Assembly (NCBI RefSeq): GCF_031846415.1
Contig: NZ_JAVRHT010000002.1
Coordinates: 1-64,000 of the forward strand
DNA: 64,000 nucleotides
DNA from: Rubrivirga litoralis
GTDB taxonomy: Bacteria; Bacteroidota; Rhodothermia; Rhodothermales; Rubricoccaceae
Direction: 5' to 3'
Shown here: one piece after another, positions 43,139 through 50,854 of the stretch
Position numbering within the stretch: position 1 is the stretch's first letter
How the letters are laid out: every line of letters starts with the position of its first letter
Made by a program: the position numbers and the translations under genes
The notes under the pieces: model-generated
What the model was told of the DNA's origin: nothing
The model's database searches: none
What the model saw: only the letters and a program-made list of their open reading frames with translations

Positions 43139-43312
43139 CTACGCGCGGGAGGCGGGGGCGGCCTTCTCGCCGGCGGCCCGGGGTGCGGCCTTGGGCTGCG
43201 CGTGCGGGCGGGGCGGGGGGGCCGCCGAGGCGCGGCGGGCGGCGAAGGGCGCGCGCGTGCCGGCGCGGCGCCGCGAGGAGGAGGGGTTGGTCAGGAAGAC
43301 GTTCGAGGTCAT
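43139..43312 (-). CDS. possible small basic protein (57 aa)
   Basis: An ORF from the ATG at 43312, MTSNVFLTNPSSSRRRAGTR, continuing Arg/Ala/Pro/Lys-rich to GEKAAPASRA. It lacks membrane or signal features and resembles small nucleic-acid-binding tails. It is convergent with the SDR gene and partly made of 11-mer sequence, so it could be spurious; the first 15 residues look the most gene-like. No family recognised. Confidence 0.35.
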   Translation of the reverse strand: MTSNVFLTNPSSSRRRAGTRAPFAARRASAAPPPRPHAQPKAAPRAAGEKAAPASRA

Positions 43313-43449
43313 TGGGGGCGGGGTGGGGGGAAGGAGTCCGCCCCGTTGCAACGGCGGTGCCGTCCGGCCGGGCGGCCCGACTCGCCTGATCTTGGCGGTC
43401 CGGGTGTGCGGCGGCGCCCATCTTGCGCGCGCCGCCGCCCGGTCCCGCC

Positions 43450-43806
43450 ATGCCCGCCGCCCCGCCCCGCCCCGCCCGCCTCGAAGCCGACGTGGACGCC
43501 CAGACGCTCACGGTCGGGTGGACCGACGGCCACACGTCGACGTACTCGTACGAGGGGCTCCGGCGGGCCTGCCCGTGCGCCGAGTGCCGCGGCGGCCACG
43601 CGGGCATGGCCGAGCCCGTCGATCCCATCGTGTTCGACCTCCCCGCCCTCATGACGTACGAGGTGAAGGAGCTCCGGCCGGCGGGCCACTACGCGCTCCA
43701 GATCGTGTGGGGCGACGGGCACGGGTCGGGCCTGTTCCGGTGGGAGGCGCTCCGCGACTACTGCCGCTGCGCCGCCTGCACCGGGGGCGACCGGGCGGAG
43801 CCCTAG
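43450..43806 (+). CDS. DUF971 / gamma-butyrobetaine hydroxylase N-terminal-like protein
   Basis: 118 residues, the standard size of stand-alone DUF971 proteins. Signature: LTVGWTDGHTSTYSYEGLRRACPCAEC, here read in two parts, then LMTYEVKELRPAGHYALQIVW, DGHGSGLFRWEALRDYC and CAACTG. The four Cys (CPCAEC and CRCAAC) suit metal or Fe-S binding. Homologues are linked to Fe-S cluster handling (ApbC fusions) and to the N-terminus of gamma-butyrobetaine hydroxylases; function here unknown. Confidence 0.92.
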   Translation: MPAAPPRPARLEADVDAQTLTVGWTDGHTSTYSYEGLRRACPCAECRGGHAGMAEPVDPIVFDLPALMTYEVKELRPAGHYALQIVWGDGHGSGLFRWEALRDYCRCAACTGGDRAEP

Positions 43807-43923
43807 GGCGCTCCGCGTGTTGGTACGGGCCACCGCTCGCCACCCCGCCCCGGCGGGGACCAGCTGCGGAACGGGGGCGGGGCGATCTCCGTGGCAACCC
43901 GCGGCACCACCGGGCGCCCGTTT

Positions 43924-43947
43924 GGAACGGGCTCCGCCTGCCGTTCC
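43924..43947. repeat. imperfect palindrome GGAACGG...CCGTTCC
   Basis: A 7-bp stem with a 10-nt loop in the gap after the DUF971 gene, within sequence that lacks coding potential. It may be a terminator for the DUF971 gene or an extragenic palindrome. Confidence 0.4.
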
Positions 43948-44098
43948 GAACAAGGCGAGATGACCGCCCGGGGCTTGGGGTTCCGCCTGAAGCCAGAAGC
44001 GCCGCGATCTGGGGGCGCGGCGCACGTTCGAGCGGGCTCGCCCCGATAGGGCGGAGACATCTCCAGCCGCACCTTGAGGGCACGCTACCGCCCCGCCC

Positions 44099-45232
44099 AT
44101 GACCCGCCGCGTGCTCCTCATCGACCCCGTGTCCCCGGACTCGTACCAGGCGCGGACGCTCTACGACCGCGCGCTCAGCGCCCCCGAGGCCAGCGTCGTC
44201 CGCGTGGCCGAGGGGCTGGCGCAGGCGGGCCACCGCGTGACCGTGGCGCAGCGCGGGCGGACGTGGCCGTCGCGCTCGCCGGGCGGGGTGGCCTACGTCC
44301 CGTTCGCCTACGGCGGCGACTGGGGGCACCTCCCGCGCGCCGAGGCCGTCGTCGTGGTGCGCCAGGCGAAGGTGCTGGCCCGGACGCGGGCGCACTTCCC
44401 GGACGCGCGCCTCGCGCTGTGGCTCCACGAGACGCCGGGGAGCCGGCAGCGCGCGCTCGGCCCGGCCCTGCTCGCGGCCCGCGCCACGGCCGTCTGCCCC
44501 TCGAACGCCCACCGCGCCGCGCTCCACGACTTCCTCCTCCGAAAAGCCGGCGACGGCCCCGCCTCGGCGCCGTCCGCCCGCGTCTACAGCCCGGTCGACG
44601 ACGACCTCCGCCCCGACCGGACGGCGGTCGACCCGGACAAGCTCGTCGCGTTCGCTGGCCCACGCGGCGCGCTCGACGAGGTGCTCGCCGCCTTCGCCCA
44701 CGTCCGCCGGCGGCGGCCGACGGCGCGGCTCGTCGTCCTGGGCGGGCGGGGCGGCCGCCCCGCCCTGCCCGAAGGCGCCGTCGCGCTAGGGCCGCTCCCG
44801 CACCGCGGGGTGCTCCGCCACGTCCGCGAGGCGTTCGCTGTGTTCGCCCCGCAGACCCGGGTCGAGGGGCCGCTCGCGCTCGCGTTCGCCGAGGCCAACG
44901 CAGTCGGCACGCCGGTCGTCGCGCACCCGGACGCGGCGGCGTGCGAGGCGCTGGCCGAGGCGGTCGGCGAGCAGCGCCAGCTCGTCGACGCCCGCGACCC
45001 GTCGGCCGCCGCGCGGCGGCTCGCGCGATGGTGGGACGAGGGGCGGCCCGAGGTCGACGGCGCGCCCCGGTTCCGCACGCACCGGGTCGTCCGCGACTGG
45101 GAGCGGCTGCTGGGGCTCGACCGGACCGACCGCCCCGCCCTCCGCGTGCCCGTCGCCGTCCCGGCCGCCCCGCCCGTTGCCGTCCCGGCCGCCCCGCCCG
45201 TCGCCGTGGCCGCCCCGCCCGCCGCCGCATAA
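44099..45232 (+). CDS. glycosyltransferase family 1-like protein
   Basis: 377 residues of GT-B fold type: N-terminal AEGLAQAGHRVTVAQRG, a middle LWLHETPGSRQRALG, the linker VYSPVDDDLRP, and a C-terminal GT1-like domain with LVVLGGRGGRPALPEGAVALGPLPHR and the donor-site motif EGPLALAFAEANAVGTPVVAHPD, read here in two parts. The usual EG-x-P-x-x-x-x-E is present as EGPLALAFAE. It transfers a sugar from a nucleotide donor; acceptor unknown. The last 25 residues are VAVPAAPP repeated, encoded by 11-mer expansions. The ATG follows CCGCCCCGCCC. Confidence 0.87.
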   Translation: MTRRVLLIDPVSPDSYQARTLYDRALSAPEASVVRVAEGLAQAGHRVTVAQRGRTWPSRSPGGVAYVPFAYGGDWGHLPRAEAVVVVRQAKVLARTRAHFPDARLALWLHETPGSRQRALGPALLAARATAVCPSNAHRAALHDFLLRKAGDGPASAPSARVYSPVDDDLRPDRTAVDPDKLVAFAGPRGALDEVLAAFAHVRRRRPTARLVVLGGRGGRPALPEGAVALGPLPHRGVLRHVREAFAVFAPQTRVEGPLALAFAEANAVGTPVVAHPDAAACEALAEAVGEQRQLVDARDPSAAARRLARWWDEGRPEVDGAPRFRTHRVVRDWERLLGLDRTDRPALRVPVAVPAAPPVAVPAAPPVAVAAPPAAA

Positions 45233-45253
45233 GGCACGGGCGGGGCGGGGTGG

Positions 45254-46216
45254 TCAGTAGCCGGCCTCCAGGTCGACCGCGTTCGCGAGCGGCTGCCCGC
45301 GCCGGTACCGGCCCAGGTTGTCGAGGAAGATGGCGAGCGCGCGGTCGGCGTAGTGCGGCGCCTGCCCGGCCACGTGCGGCGTGACGACCACGTTCTCCAT
45401 CGCCCACAGCGGCGAGTCGTCGGGGAGCGGCTCGTCCTCGAACACGTCGAGCCCGGCCGCCGCGAGGCGCCCCGATTCGAGCGCGGCCACGAGCGCGCCC
45501 TGGTCGACCGTCTCGCCCCGCCCCACGTTGACGAGGACGGCGCGGGCGGGGAGGGCCGCGAACGCGCCGGCCCCGACCATCCCCCGCGTCGCGTCGGTGA
45601 GCGGGAGCGACATCACGAGCACGTCGGTCTCGGGGAGCACGTCGAGCAGGCCGTCGTTCGTCACCGTCCGGTCCACGCCCGGCACGTCCGAGCCGTCGGC
45701 GTGGTGCTGGACGGCGGTCACGAACATCCCGAACGCCGACGCGAGCCGGGCCACGCGCGCGCCGATCTCGCCCACCCCGAGGAGCACCACGCGGCGGCCC
45801 TCCAGCTCGAACGTGCCCTCGGCGGCGTCCGGGTTCCACCGCCCCGCCCGCTGGCCGATGACGTGGGCGGGGAGGCGCCGGCCGAGCGCGAGGAGCAGCG
45901 CGAACACGTGCTCGGCGATGGGGACGGCGTGGACGCCCGACGCGCTCGTCACGAGGAGCCCGGCGGGGACGTCGGCGCCGCCCTCCAGGAGCCAGTCGAG
46001 CCCGGCGCTCCACGACTGGATCCACCGGAGGTCGCTGGCCTGGGCGACGTGCGCGGGCTCGGCGTAGCCGAGCACGATCTCCACCCCGGCCAGGCTGTCG
46101 CCGGGCGCGCCGCGGCGGACGTCGTAGCCCGCGGCGGCCTCGCGGACGAGCGCGAGCCGGTCGTCCGGCAGCCGGTCTTCGGGGACGGTGACGAGGAGGA
46201 CGGGGGCGTCGGCCAT
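45254..46216 (-). CDS. D-2-hydroxyacid dehydrogenase
   Basis: 320 residues from the ATG at 46216. NAD motif VVLLGVGEIGARVARLASAFG, substrate Arg in LVNVGRGETVDQGALVAALE, Glu in LDVFEDEPLPDDSPLW and catalytic His in VVVTPHVAGQAPHYADR are all present. The family includes glyoxylate/hydroxypyruvate reductases and phosphoglycerate dehydrogenases; this length fits the GhrA-like group. It reduces 2-keto acids with NAD(P)H in the cytoplasm. Convergent with the glycosyltransferase and divergent from ppc. Confidence 0.92.
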   Translation of the reverse strand: MADAPVLLVTVPEDRLPDDRLALVREAAAGYDVRRGAPGDSLAGVEIVLGYAEPAHVAQASDLRWIQSWSAGLDWLLEGGADVPAGLLVTSASGVHAVPIAEHVFALLLALGRRLPAHVIGQRAGRWNPDAAEGTFELEGRRVVLLGVGEIGARVARLASAFGMFVTAVQHHADGSDVPGVDRTVTNDGLLDVLPETDVLVMSLPLTDATRGMVGAGAFAALPARAVLVNVGRGETVDQGALVAALESGRLAAAGLDVFEDEPLPDDSPLWAMENVVVTPHVAGQAPHYADRALAIFLDNLGRYRRGQPLANAVDLEAGY

Positions 46217-46377
46217 AGCGGAGAGGGCGGGGTGGCGTGGACGTCTCGGGCACCGCCCCGCCCCGCCCGGGTTCCGAGGCGCCCGAGTTCGGAGCCGCCC
46301 CGCCCGAGCCCCGATCTTCAGCCGCCCGATTCCCGCTCCGCTCGCTGGACCCGCGGGCGGGGCGGCCCGTTCTTGGC

Positions 46378-46419
46378 GCTGCCCGCTGCCCGCTGCCCGC
46401 TGCCCGCTGCCCGCTGCAC
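46378..46419. repeat. heptanucleotide tandem array (GCTGCCC)x5 plus one variant
   Basis: Five perfect GCTGCCC units and a sixth GCTGCAC, ending 22 nt before the ppc ATG. The same unit forms an 11-copy array at 60860-60936. Confidence 0.97.
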
Positions 46420-46441
46420 CCCGCCCACACCACCCCGCCCC

Positions 46442-49261
46442 ATGTCCGACGCCGCCCTCGACGCCGCCCGCTCCGCCGGGCTCACCGACGTCCACGCCCA
46501 CCGGGTCGCGCTCGTCGAGCGGCTCGTGCTCCGCGTCGCCCGCGAGCGCTACGGCGACGCGGTCGTGGGGCACGTCGAGGACTGGCTCGCGCGCGTCCGT
46601 GCGGGCGGGGCGGCGGCGTTCGACGGCGTGGCCGAGGCCGTCGCCGAGACGTCCGTCGAGGCGCTGGCCGGCGTGCTCCGCACGCTGACGGCCTACTTCC
46701 ACCTCGTCAACAAGGCCGAGCAGATCGAGATCGTCCGCGTCAACCGCGAGCGCGAGGTGGGCGCGACGGCCGAGGACCCGCGCGGCGAGTCGGTGATGGA
46801 GGCGGTCGCCGACCTGAAGCGGGCGGGGCGGTCGCTCGACGAGGCGCGGGCGCTCGTCGCCCGGCTCGACATCCAGCCCACGCTGACGGCGCACCCGACC
46901 GAGGCCCGGCGGCGGACGGTGCTCCACCACCAGGACCGGGCGGCCGCTGCGCTCGACCGGCTCACGTCGGCCGGGTCGGGCCAGGCCCTCACGCCGGCCG
47001 AGGCCGACGCCGCCGAGGCCGAGGCGCTGGGCCGGCTCCGGCTCCTGCTCGCCACCGACGAGGTCCGCCCCGCCGCCGTGACCGTGCGCGACGAGGTCCG
47101 CCACGGGCTCTACTTCGTGGCGACGTCGATTTGGGACGTCGTGCCGCGCATCCACGCCGACCTGCGGCGGGCGTTCGCGGACGTCTACGGGGCCGAGGGC
47201 CTGTCCTTCCCGCCCGTCCTCCGCTACCGCTCGTGGATCGGCGGCGACCGCGACGGCAACCCCAACGTGACCGCCGAGGTGACGGCGTGGACGCTCCGCG
47301 CGCACCGCGAGGACGCCCTGCGCCTCCACCGCCGCGCGCTCGACGCGCTCCGCCTGGACCTGTCCGTGAGCGACCAGCAGGCCGAGTTCCCGGACGAGCT
47401 GTGGGCGTCGGTCGAGGCCGCGCGCGAGACCGTGCAACTCCCCGAGCGGCGGTGGCGCCAGAACGCGCACGAGCCGGTCCGCCTGAAGATTATGCAGATG
47501 GCCGAGACGCTCGACCGCCTCCTCGACGCGCTACCCGAGGGCGGCTCGGGGCAACGGCGGACGGGCGCCGCCCCGCCCGACTACAGCGCCGCCGACTTCC
47601 GGGCCGACCTCGACCTCATCGCGCGCTCACTCGAAGCGGCCGGGCTGGGGGCGCTGGCCGAGACGGGCGGGCTAGCCGACGCCCGCGTCCGCGCCGAGAC
47701 GTTCGGGTTCCACCTGGCCGCCCTCGACCTCCGGCAGCACAGCGCCACGCACGAGGCGGCCGTCGCCGACCTCCTGCGGCGCGCCGACGTCGAGCCGGAC
47801 TACGCGGCGCTGGGCGAGGACGACCGCGTGGCGCTCCTGACGCGCGAGCTGAACAACCCGCGCCCGTTTATCCGCCTGGGCGGGGCGGTGGGGCCGGACG
47901 CCGACCGCGTGCTGAGCGCGCTCCGCGTGGCGAAGGCGGCGCTGGACCAGGAGCCCGACTCGATCGGCTCCTACATCGTGTCCATGACGGACGCGGTAAG
48001 CGACGTGCTGGAGGTGCTGCTGCTCGCCAAAGAAGTCGGCCTGTGGCGGCGGCACGCGGACGGGACCGTCGAGTCGGCCGTCGACGCCGTGCCGCTCTTG
48101 GAGACGGTGGCCGACCTGGAGGCGGGGCCGGCGCTCCTCGCGGCCCTGTTCGAGAACGAGGTCTACGCCGCCCACCTGGCGGCGCGCGGCGGGCTCCAGG
48201 AGGTCATGCTGGGCTACTCAGACTCGAACAAGGACGGCGGCTACTGGCAGGCCAACTGGTCGCTCCACAAGGCGCAGGGCGCGCTCGCCAGGACGTGCCG
48301 CGAGCACGGCGTCGACCTCCGTTTTTTCCACGGGCGGGGTGGGACCGTCGGTCGGGGCGGCGGGCGGGCGGGGCAGGCCATCCGCGCCATGCCGCCCGAG
48401 GCGCAGACGGGGCGCATCCGGTTTACCGAGCAGGGCGAGGTCATCTCGTTCCGCTACGCGCTCCCGGGCATCGCGCGGCGGCACCTCGAGCAGATCGTCC
48501 ACGCCCAGATTGGCGCCCTCGCCGACGCGCCGGACGAGGGCGCCGAGGTCTGGGACGGGCCGCAGGGCGGGGCGGCCCGCGACCTCATGGAGCGCCTCGC
48601 CGACCGCGCGATGACGGCCTACCGCGACCTCATCGACGCCCCGGACTTTTGGCCGTGGTACGTCGCGGCCACGCCCATCGAGCACATCGCGGACCTCTCG
48701 ATCGCGTCGCGCCCCATCTCGCGGAAGGGGGCGGCGGACCTGGACTTTGCCGGCCTCCGCGCGATCCCGTGGGTGTTCTCGTGGACCCAGCCGCGCTACA
48801 CGGTCCCCGGGTGGTACGGGGCGGGCACGGCGCTCGCCGAGGCCATCTCGGGCCAGGACCTCGACCTTCTCCGCCGGCTCCAGGCCGAGTGGCCGTTTTT
48901 CCAGGCCGTCTCGGGCAACGCCATGCGCGAACTGGCCCGCGCGCGGCTCGTGGTCGGCCGCCGCTACAGCGCGCTCGCCGAGGCCGCGGGCGCCCACCCC
49001 GCCCCGTTCGAGCACGTCGAGACGGAGTACGAGCGCGCCGAGGCCGCCTTCCTCCGCGTGACGCGGCAAGACACCTTGCTCGCGCAGAGCCAGACGATCG
49101 CGGCGACCATCCGCTACCGCAACCCGGCGACGGACGTGCTGAACCTCGTCCAACTCGACCTCATGCGCCGCTGGCGGGGCGGCGACCACGGCGACGAGAT
49201 CGGGCGGGCGCTGCTGGTCTCGGTCAATGGCATCGCGGCGGCCATGCAATCGACGGGATGA
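46442..49261 (+). CDS. ppc: phosphoenolpyruvate carboxylase
   Basis: 939 residues, normal for PEPC (about 880-970). Catalytic His in PTLTAHPTEARRRTV, then SWIGGDRDGNPNVTAEV, FGFHLAALDLRQHS, the second active site GYSDSNKDGGYWQANW, HGRGGTVGRGGG, and FTEQGEVISFRYALPG. It carboxylates PEP with bicarbonate to oxaloacetate, replenishing the TCA cycle. The ATG follows a heptamer array and CCCCGCCCC, and a second, unrelated heptamer array starts one nucleotide after the stop. The family's terminal TG residues are present (QSTG). Confidence 0.97.
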   Translation: MSDAALDAARSAGLTDVHAHRVALVERLVLRVARERYGDAVVGHVEDWLARVRAGGAAAFDGVAEAVAETSVEALAGVLRTLTAYFHLVNKAEQIEIVRVNREREVGATAEDPRGESVMEAVADLKRAGRSLDEARALVARLDIQPTLTAHPTEARRRTVLHHQDRAAAALDRLTSAGSGQALTPAEADAAEAEALGRLRLLLATDEVRPAAVTVRDEVRHGLYFVATSIWDVVPRIHADLRRAFADVYGAEGLSFPPVLRYRSWIGGDRDGNPNVTAEVTAWTLRAHREDALRLHRRALDALRLDLSVSDQQAEFPDELWASVEAARETVQLPERRWRQNAHEPVRLKIMQMAETLDRLLDALPEGGSGQRRTGAAPPDYSAADFRADLDLIARSLEAAGLGALAETGGLADARVRAETFGFHLAALDLRQHSATHEAAVADLLRRADVEPDYAALGEDDRVALLTRELNNPRPFIRLGGAVGPDADRVLSALRVAKAALDQEPDSIGSYIVSMTDAVSDVLEVLLLAKEVGLWRRHADGTVESAVDAVPLLETVADLEAGPALLAALFENEVYAAHLAARGGLQEVMLGYSDSNKDGGYWQANWSLHKAQGALARTCREHGVDLRFFHGRGGTVGRGGGRAGQAIRAMPPEAQTGRIRFTEQGEVISFRYALPGIARRHLEQIVHAQIGALADAPDEGAEVWDGPQGGAARDLMERLADRAMTAYRDLIDAPDFWPWYVAATPIEHIADLSIASRPISRKGAADLDFAGLRAIPWVFSWTQPRYTVPGWYGAGTALAEAISGQDLDLLRRLQAEWPFFQAVSGNAMRELARARLVVGRRYSALAEAAGAHPAPFEHVETEYERAEAAFLRVTRQDTLLAQSQTIAATIRYRNPATDVLNLVQLDLMRRWRGGDHGDEIGRALLVSVNGIAAAMQSTG

Positions 49262-49262
49262 T

Positions 49263-49304
49263 GGGAAATGGGAAATGGGAAATGGGAAATGGGAAATGGG
49301 AAAT
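49263..49304. repeat. heptanucleotide tandem array (GGGAAAT)x6
   Basis: Six perfect GGGAAAT units beginning one nucleotide after the ppc stop codon and running into GGGCGCGCGGGCGGGG. Its AT content stands out sharply from the surroundings. Confidence 0.97.
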
Positions 49305-49408
49305 GGGCGCGCGGGCGGGGTGGTGCCGGGTTTGTTCCGCCCGCCCCGTCCACATCTGGGCGGGGCGGTATGGAAGTCGTCGAGGCCCACGAAGGACGTC
49401 GGTAGTTC

Positions 49409-49442
49409 CCCTCCTGGACACCGCGCAGCGTCGGCGCAGCCA
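49409..49442 (-). repeat. 34-bp dispersed repeat, copy 2 (inverted)
   Basis: The reverse complement reads TGGCTGCGCCGACG and ends GTGTCCAGGAGGG, matching 33951-33984 at 32 of 34 positions. Similarity fades outside this core. Confidence 0.9.
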
Positions 49443-49649
49443 AGAGGGGCTAGGGGTGGTTGTCGGGTGGGCGGGGCGGTCAGAGAAAGGCGCCGCCCCG
49501 CCCGTAGCCGCCCCGTCCGATGCCGCCCCGCCCGTCCGGCTCGCGCCTGGGCGGGGTGGGAGAACCCTGAAGAACCCGCGCGGGGCGGACCGTGGGGCGG
49601 GGCGGGGCCGTCCAACCGTGTTCGACCTCTCCTCCCTTCCCCCTCGCCC

Positions 49650-50663
49650 ATGTCCGTCTCGCTCAAGCCCCTCGACCAGCAGACCCTCGTCATCACCGGC
49701 GCCTCGTCCGGGATCGGCCTCGCGACCGCCCTGGAAGCCGCCAGCCGCGGCGCCGACCTGTTCCTCGTCGCGCGCGCGCCCGAGGACCTCAATGAGGCCG
49801 CCGAGCGGTGCCGCGCGCTCGGCGCCGACGTCGAGACGATGGCCGCCGACGTGGCCGACCGCGCCGTGCTCGACCTCATCGTCCAGACGGCGACCGAGCG
49901 GTTCGGCGGGTTCGACACCTGGATCAACAACGCCGGCGTCTCGATCTACGGCGAGATCAAGGACGTCCCCGAGGAGTCGGCGCGGCAGCTGTTCGAGACG
50001 AACTACTGGGGGACCGTCCACGGCAGCCTCGTCGCGGCCGAGCACTTCCGCACGCGCAGAGGCACGGGCGGGGCGATCATCAACGTGGGGAGCGTGCTGG
50101 GCGACCGGGCCATCCCGCTCCAGGGCCACTACTCCGCCTCGAAGCACGCCGTCAAGGGGTTCACCGACGCCTTCCGCATGGAGCTCGAGAAAGAGGGCCT
50201 GGCGGTGAGCGTGACGCTCATCAAGCCCAACGCCACCGGCACGCCGTACACGGAGCACGCGGCCAACTACATGGACCGCGAGGCCGCCCTGCCCACGCCG
50301 GCCTACGCGCCCGAGACCGTCGCCCGCGCCATCCTCTCGGCCGCCGAGCGCCCGGTCCGCGACGTGACCGTCGGCGCCAAGGACGGCGCGCTGACCGTGC
50401 TGGGGACGATCGCCCCGCGCCTGACAGACAAGCTCATGGAGGCCTCGTTCTTCGACCAGCAGAAGGGCGACGCCCCATACACCGGTGACCGTTCGGGGAC
50501 GCTCCAGGAGCCCGTACCTGGCAGCGGGCGCGTCCACGGCGCCGTCGACGGCCACGTGTTCCAGTCGAGCCCGTGGGCGCAGCTTCAGGCCCACCCGCTC
50601 GCGTCGGCCGGCCTCGCGCTCGGCGCGGCGCTCGCGCTCACGCTCGGCCTCCGCCGGAACTAG
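49650..50663 (+). CDS. SDR family oxidoreductase with C-terminal membrane anchor
   Basis: 337 residues. Classical SDR: LVITGASSGIGLATALEAASRG, INNAGVSIYGEI, Ser in INVGSVLGDRAIPLQ, and the active-site YSASKHAVKGFTDAFRMEL. After the catalytic domain (about residue 235) it carries an extra 100 residues that end in a hydrophobic helix (SAGLALGAALALTLGLRRN), suggesting membrane attachment. This layout resembles DHRS7/SDR-type membrane-bound ketoreductases. Substrate unknown. Confidence 0.9.
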   Translation: MSVSLKPLDQQTLVITGASSGIGLATALEAASRGADLFLVARAPEDLNEAAERCRALGADVETMAADVADRAVLDLIVQTATERFGGFDTWINNAGVSIYGEIKDVPEESARQLFETNYWGTVHGSLVAAEHFRTRRGTGGAIINVGSVLGDRAIPLQGHYSASKHAVKGFTDAFRMELEKEGLAVSVTLIKPNATGTPYTEHAANYMDREAALPTPAYAPETVARAILSAAERPVRDVTVGAKDGALTVLGTIAPRLTDKLMEASFFDQQKGDAPYTGDRSGTLQEPVPGSGRVHGAVDGHVFQSSPWAQLQAHPLASAGLALGAALALTLGLRRN

Positions 50664-50854
50664 CCCGCCGCGCCTGCCAGGTGCCCCGCCCCACCCCGCC
50701 CCATGCGCCGGGCGGGGTGGGGCGTTTTGCTGGGTCCGGGCGGGGCGGGGTGGCCGCTCGCGCCGTCGGCGGGCTGGAGAGGCCGTGGGAAGACGAGCGC
50801 CGCCGGGGCCACCCCGCCCGGCGTTATCGTTCACGCACACCCCGCCCCGCCCCG

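Larger units (their letters stand above)
49262..49649. other. 388-nt gap after ppc with two repeat types
   Basis: No gene. From left to right: heptamer array (49263-49304), 11-mer copies, the 34-bp dispersed repeat in inverted orientation (49409-49442), more 11-mers in both orientations (49470-49610), then a C-rich leader before the SDR start. Confidence 0.6.

Noticed and set aside
40939..43806. Functional operon of MFS, SDR and DUF971 genes
   Set aside because: The MFS gene is on the opposite strand, and about 360 nt with a possible convergent small ORF separates the SDR and DUF971 genes.
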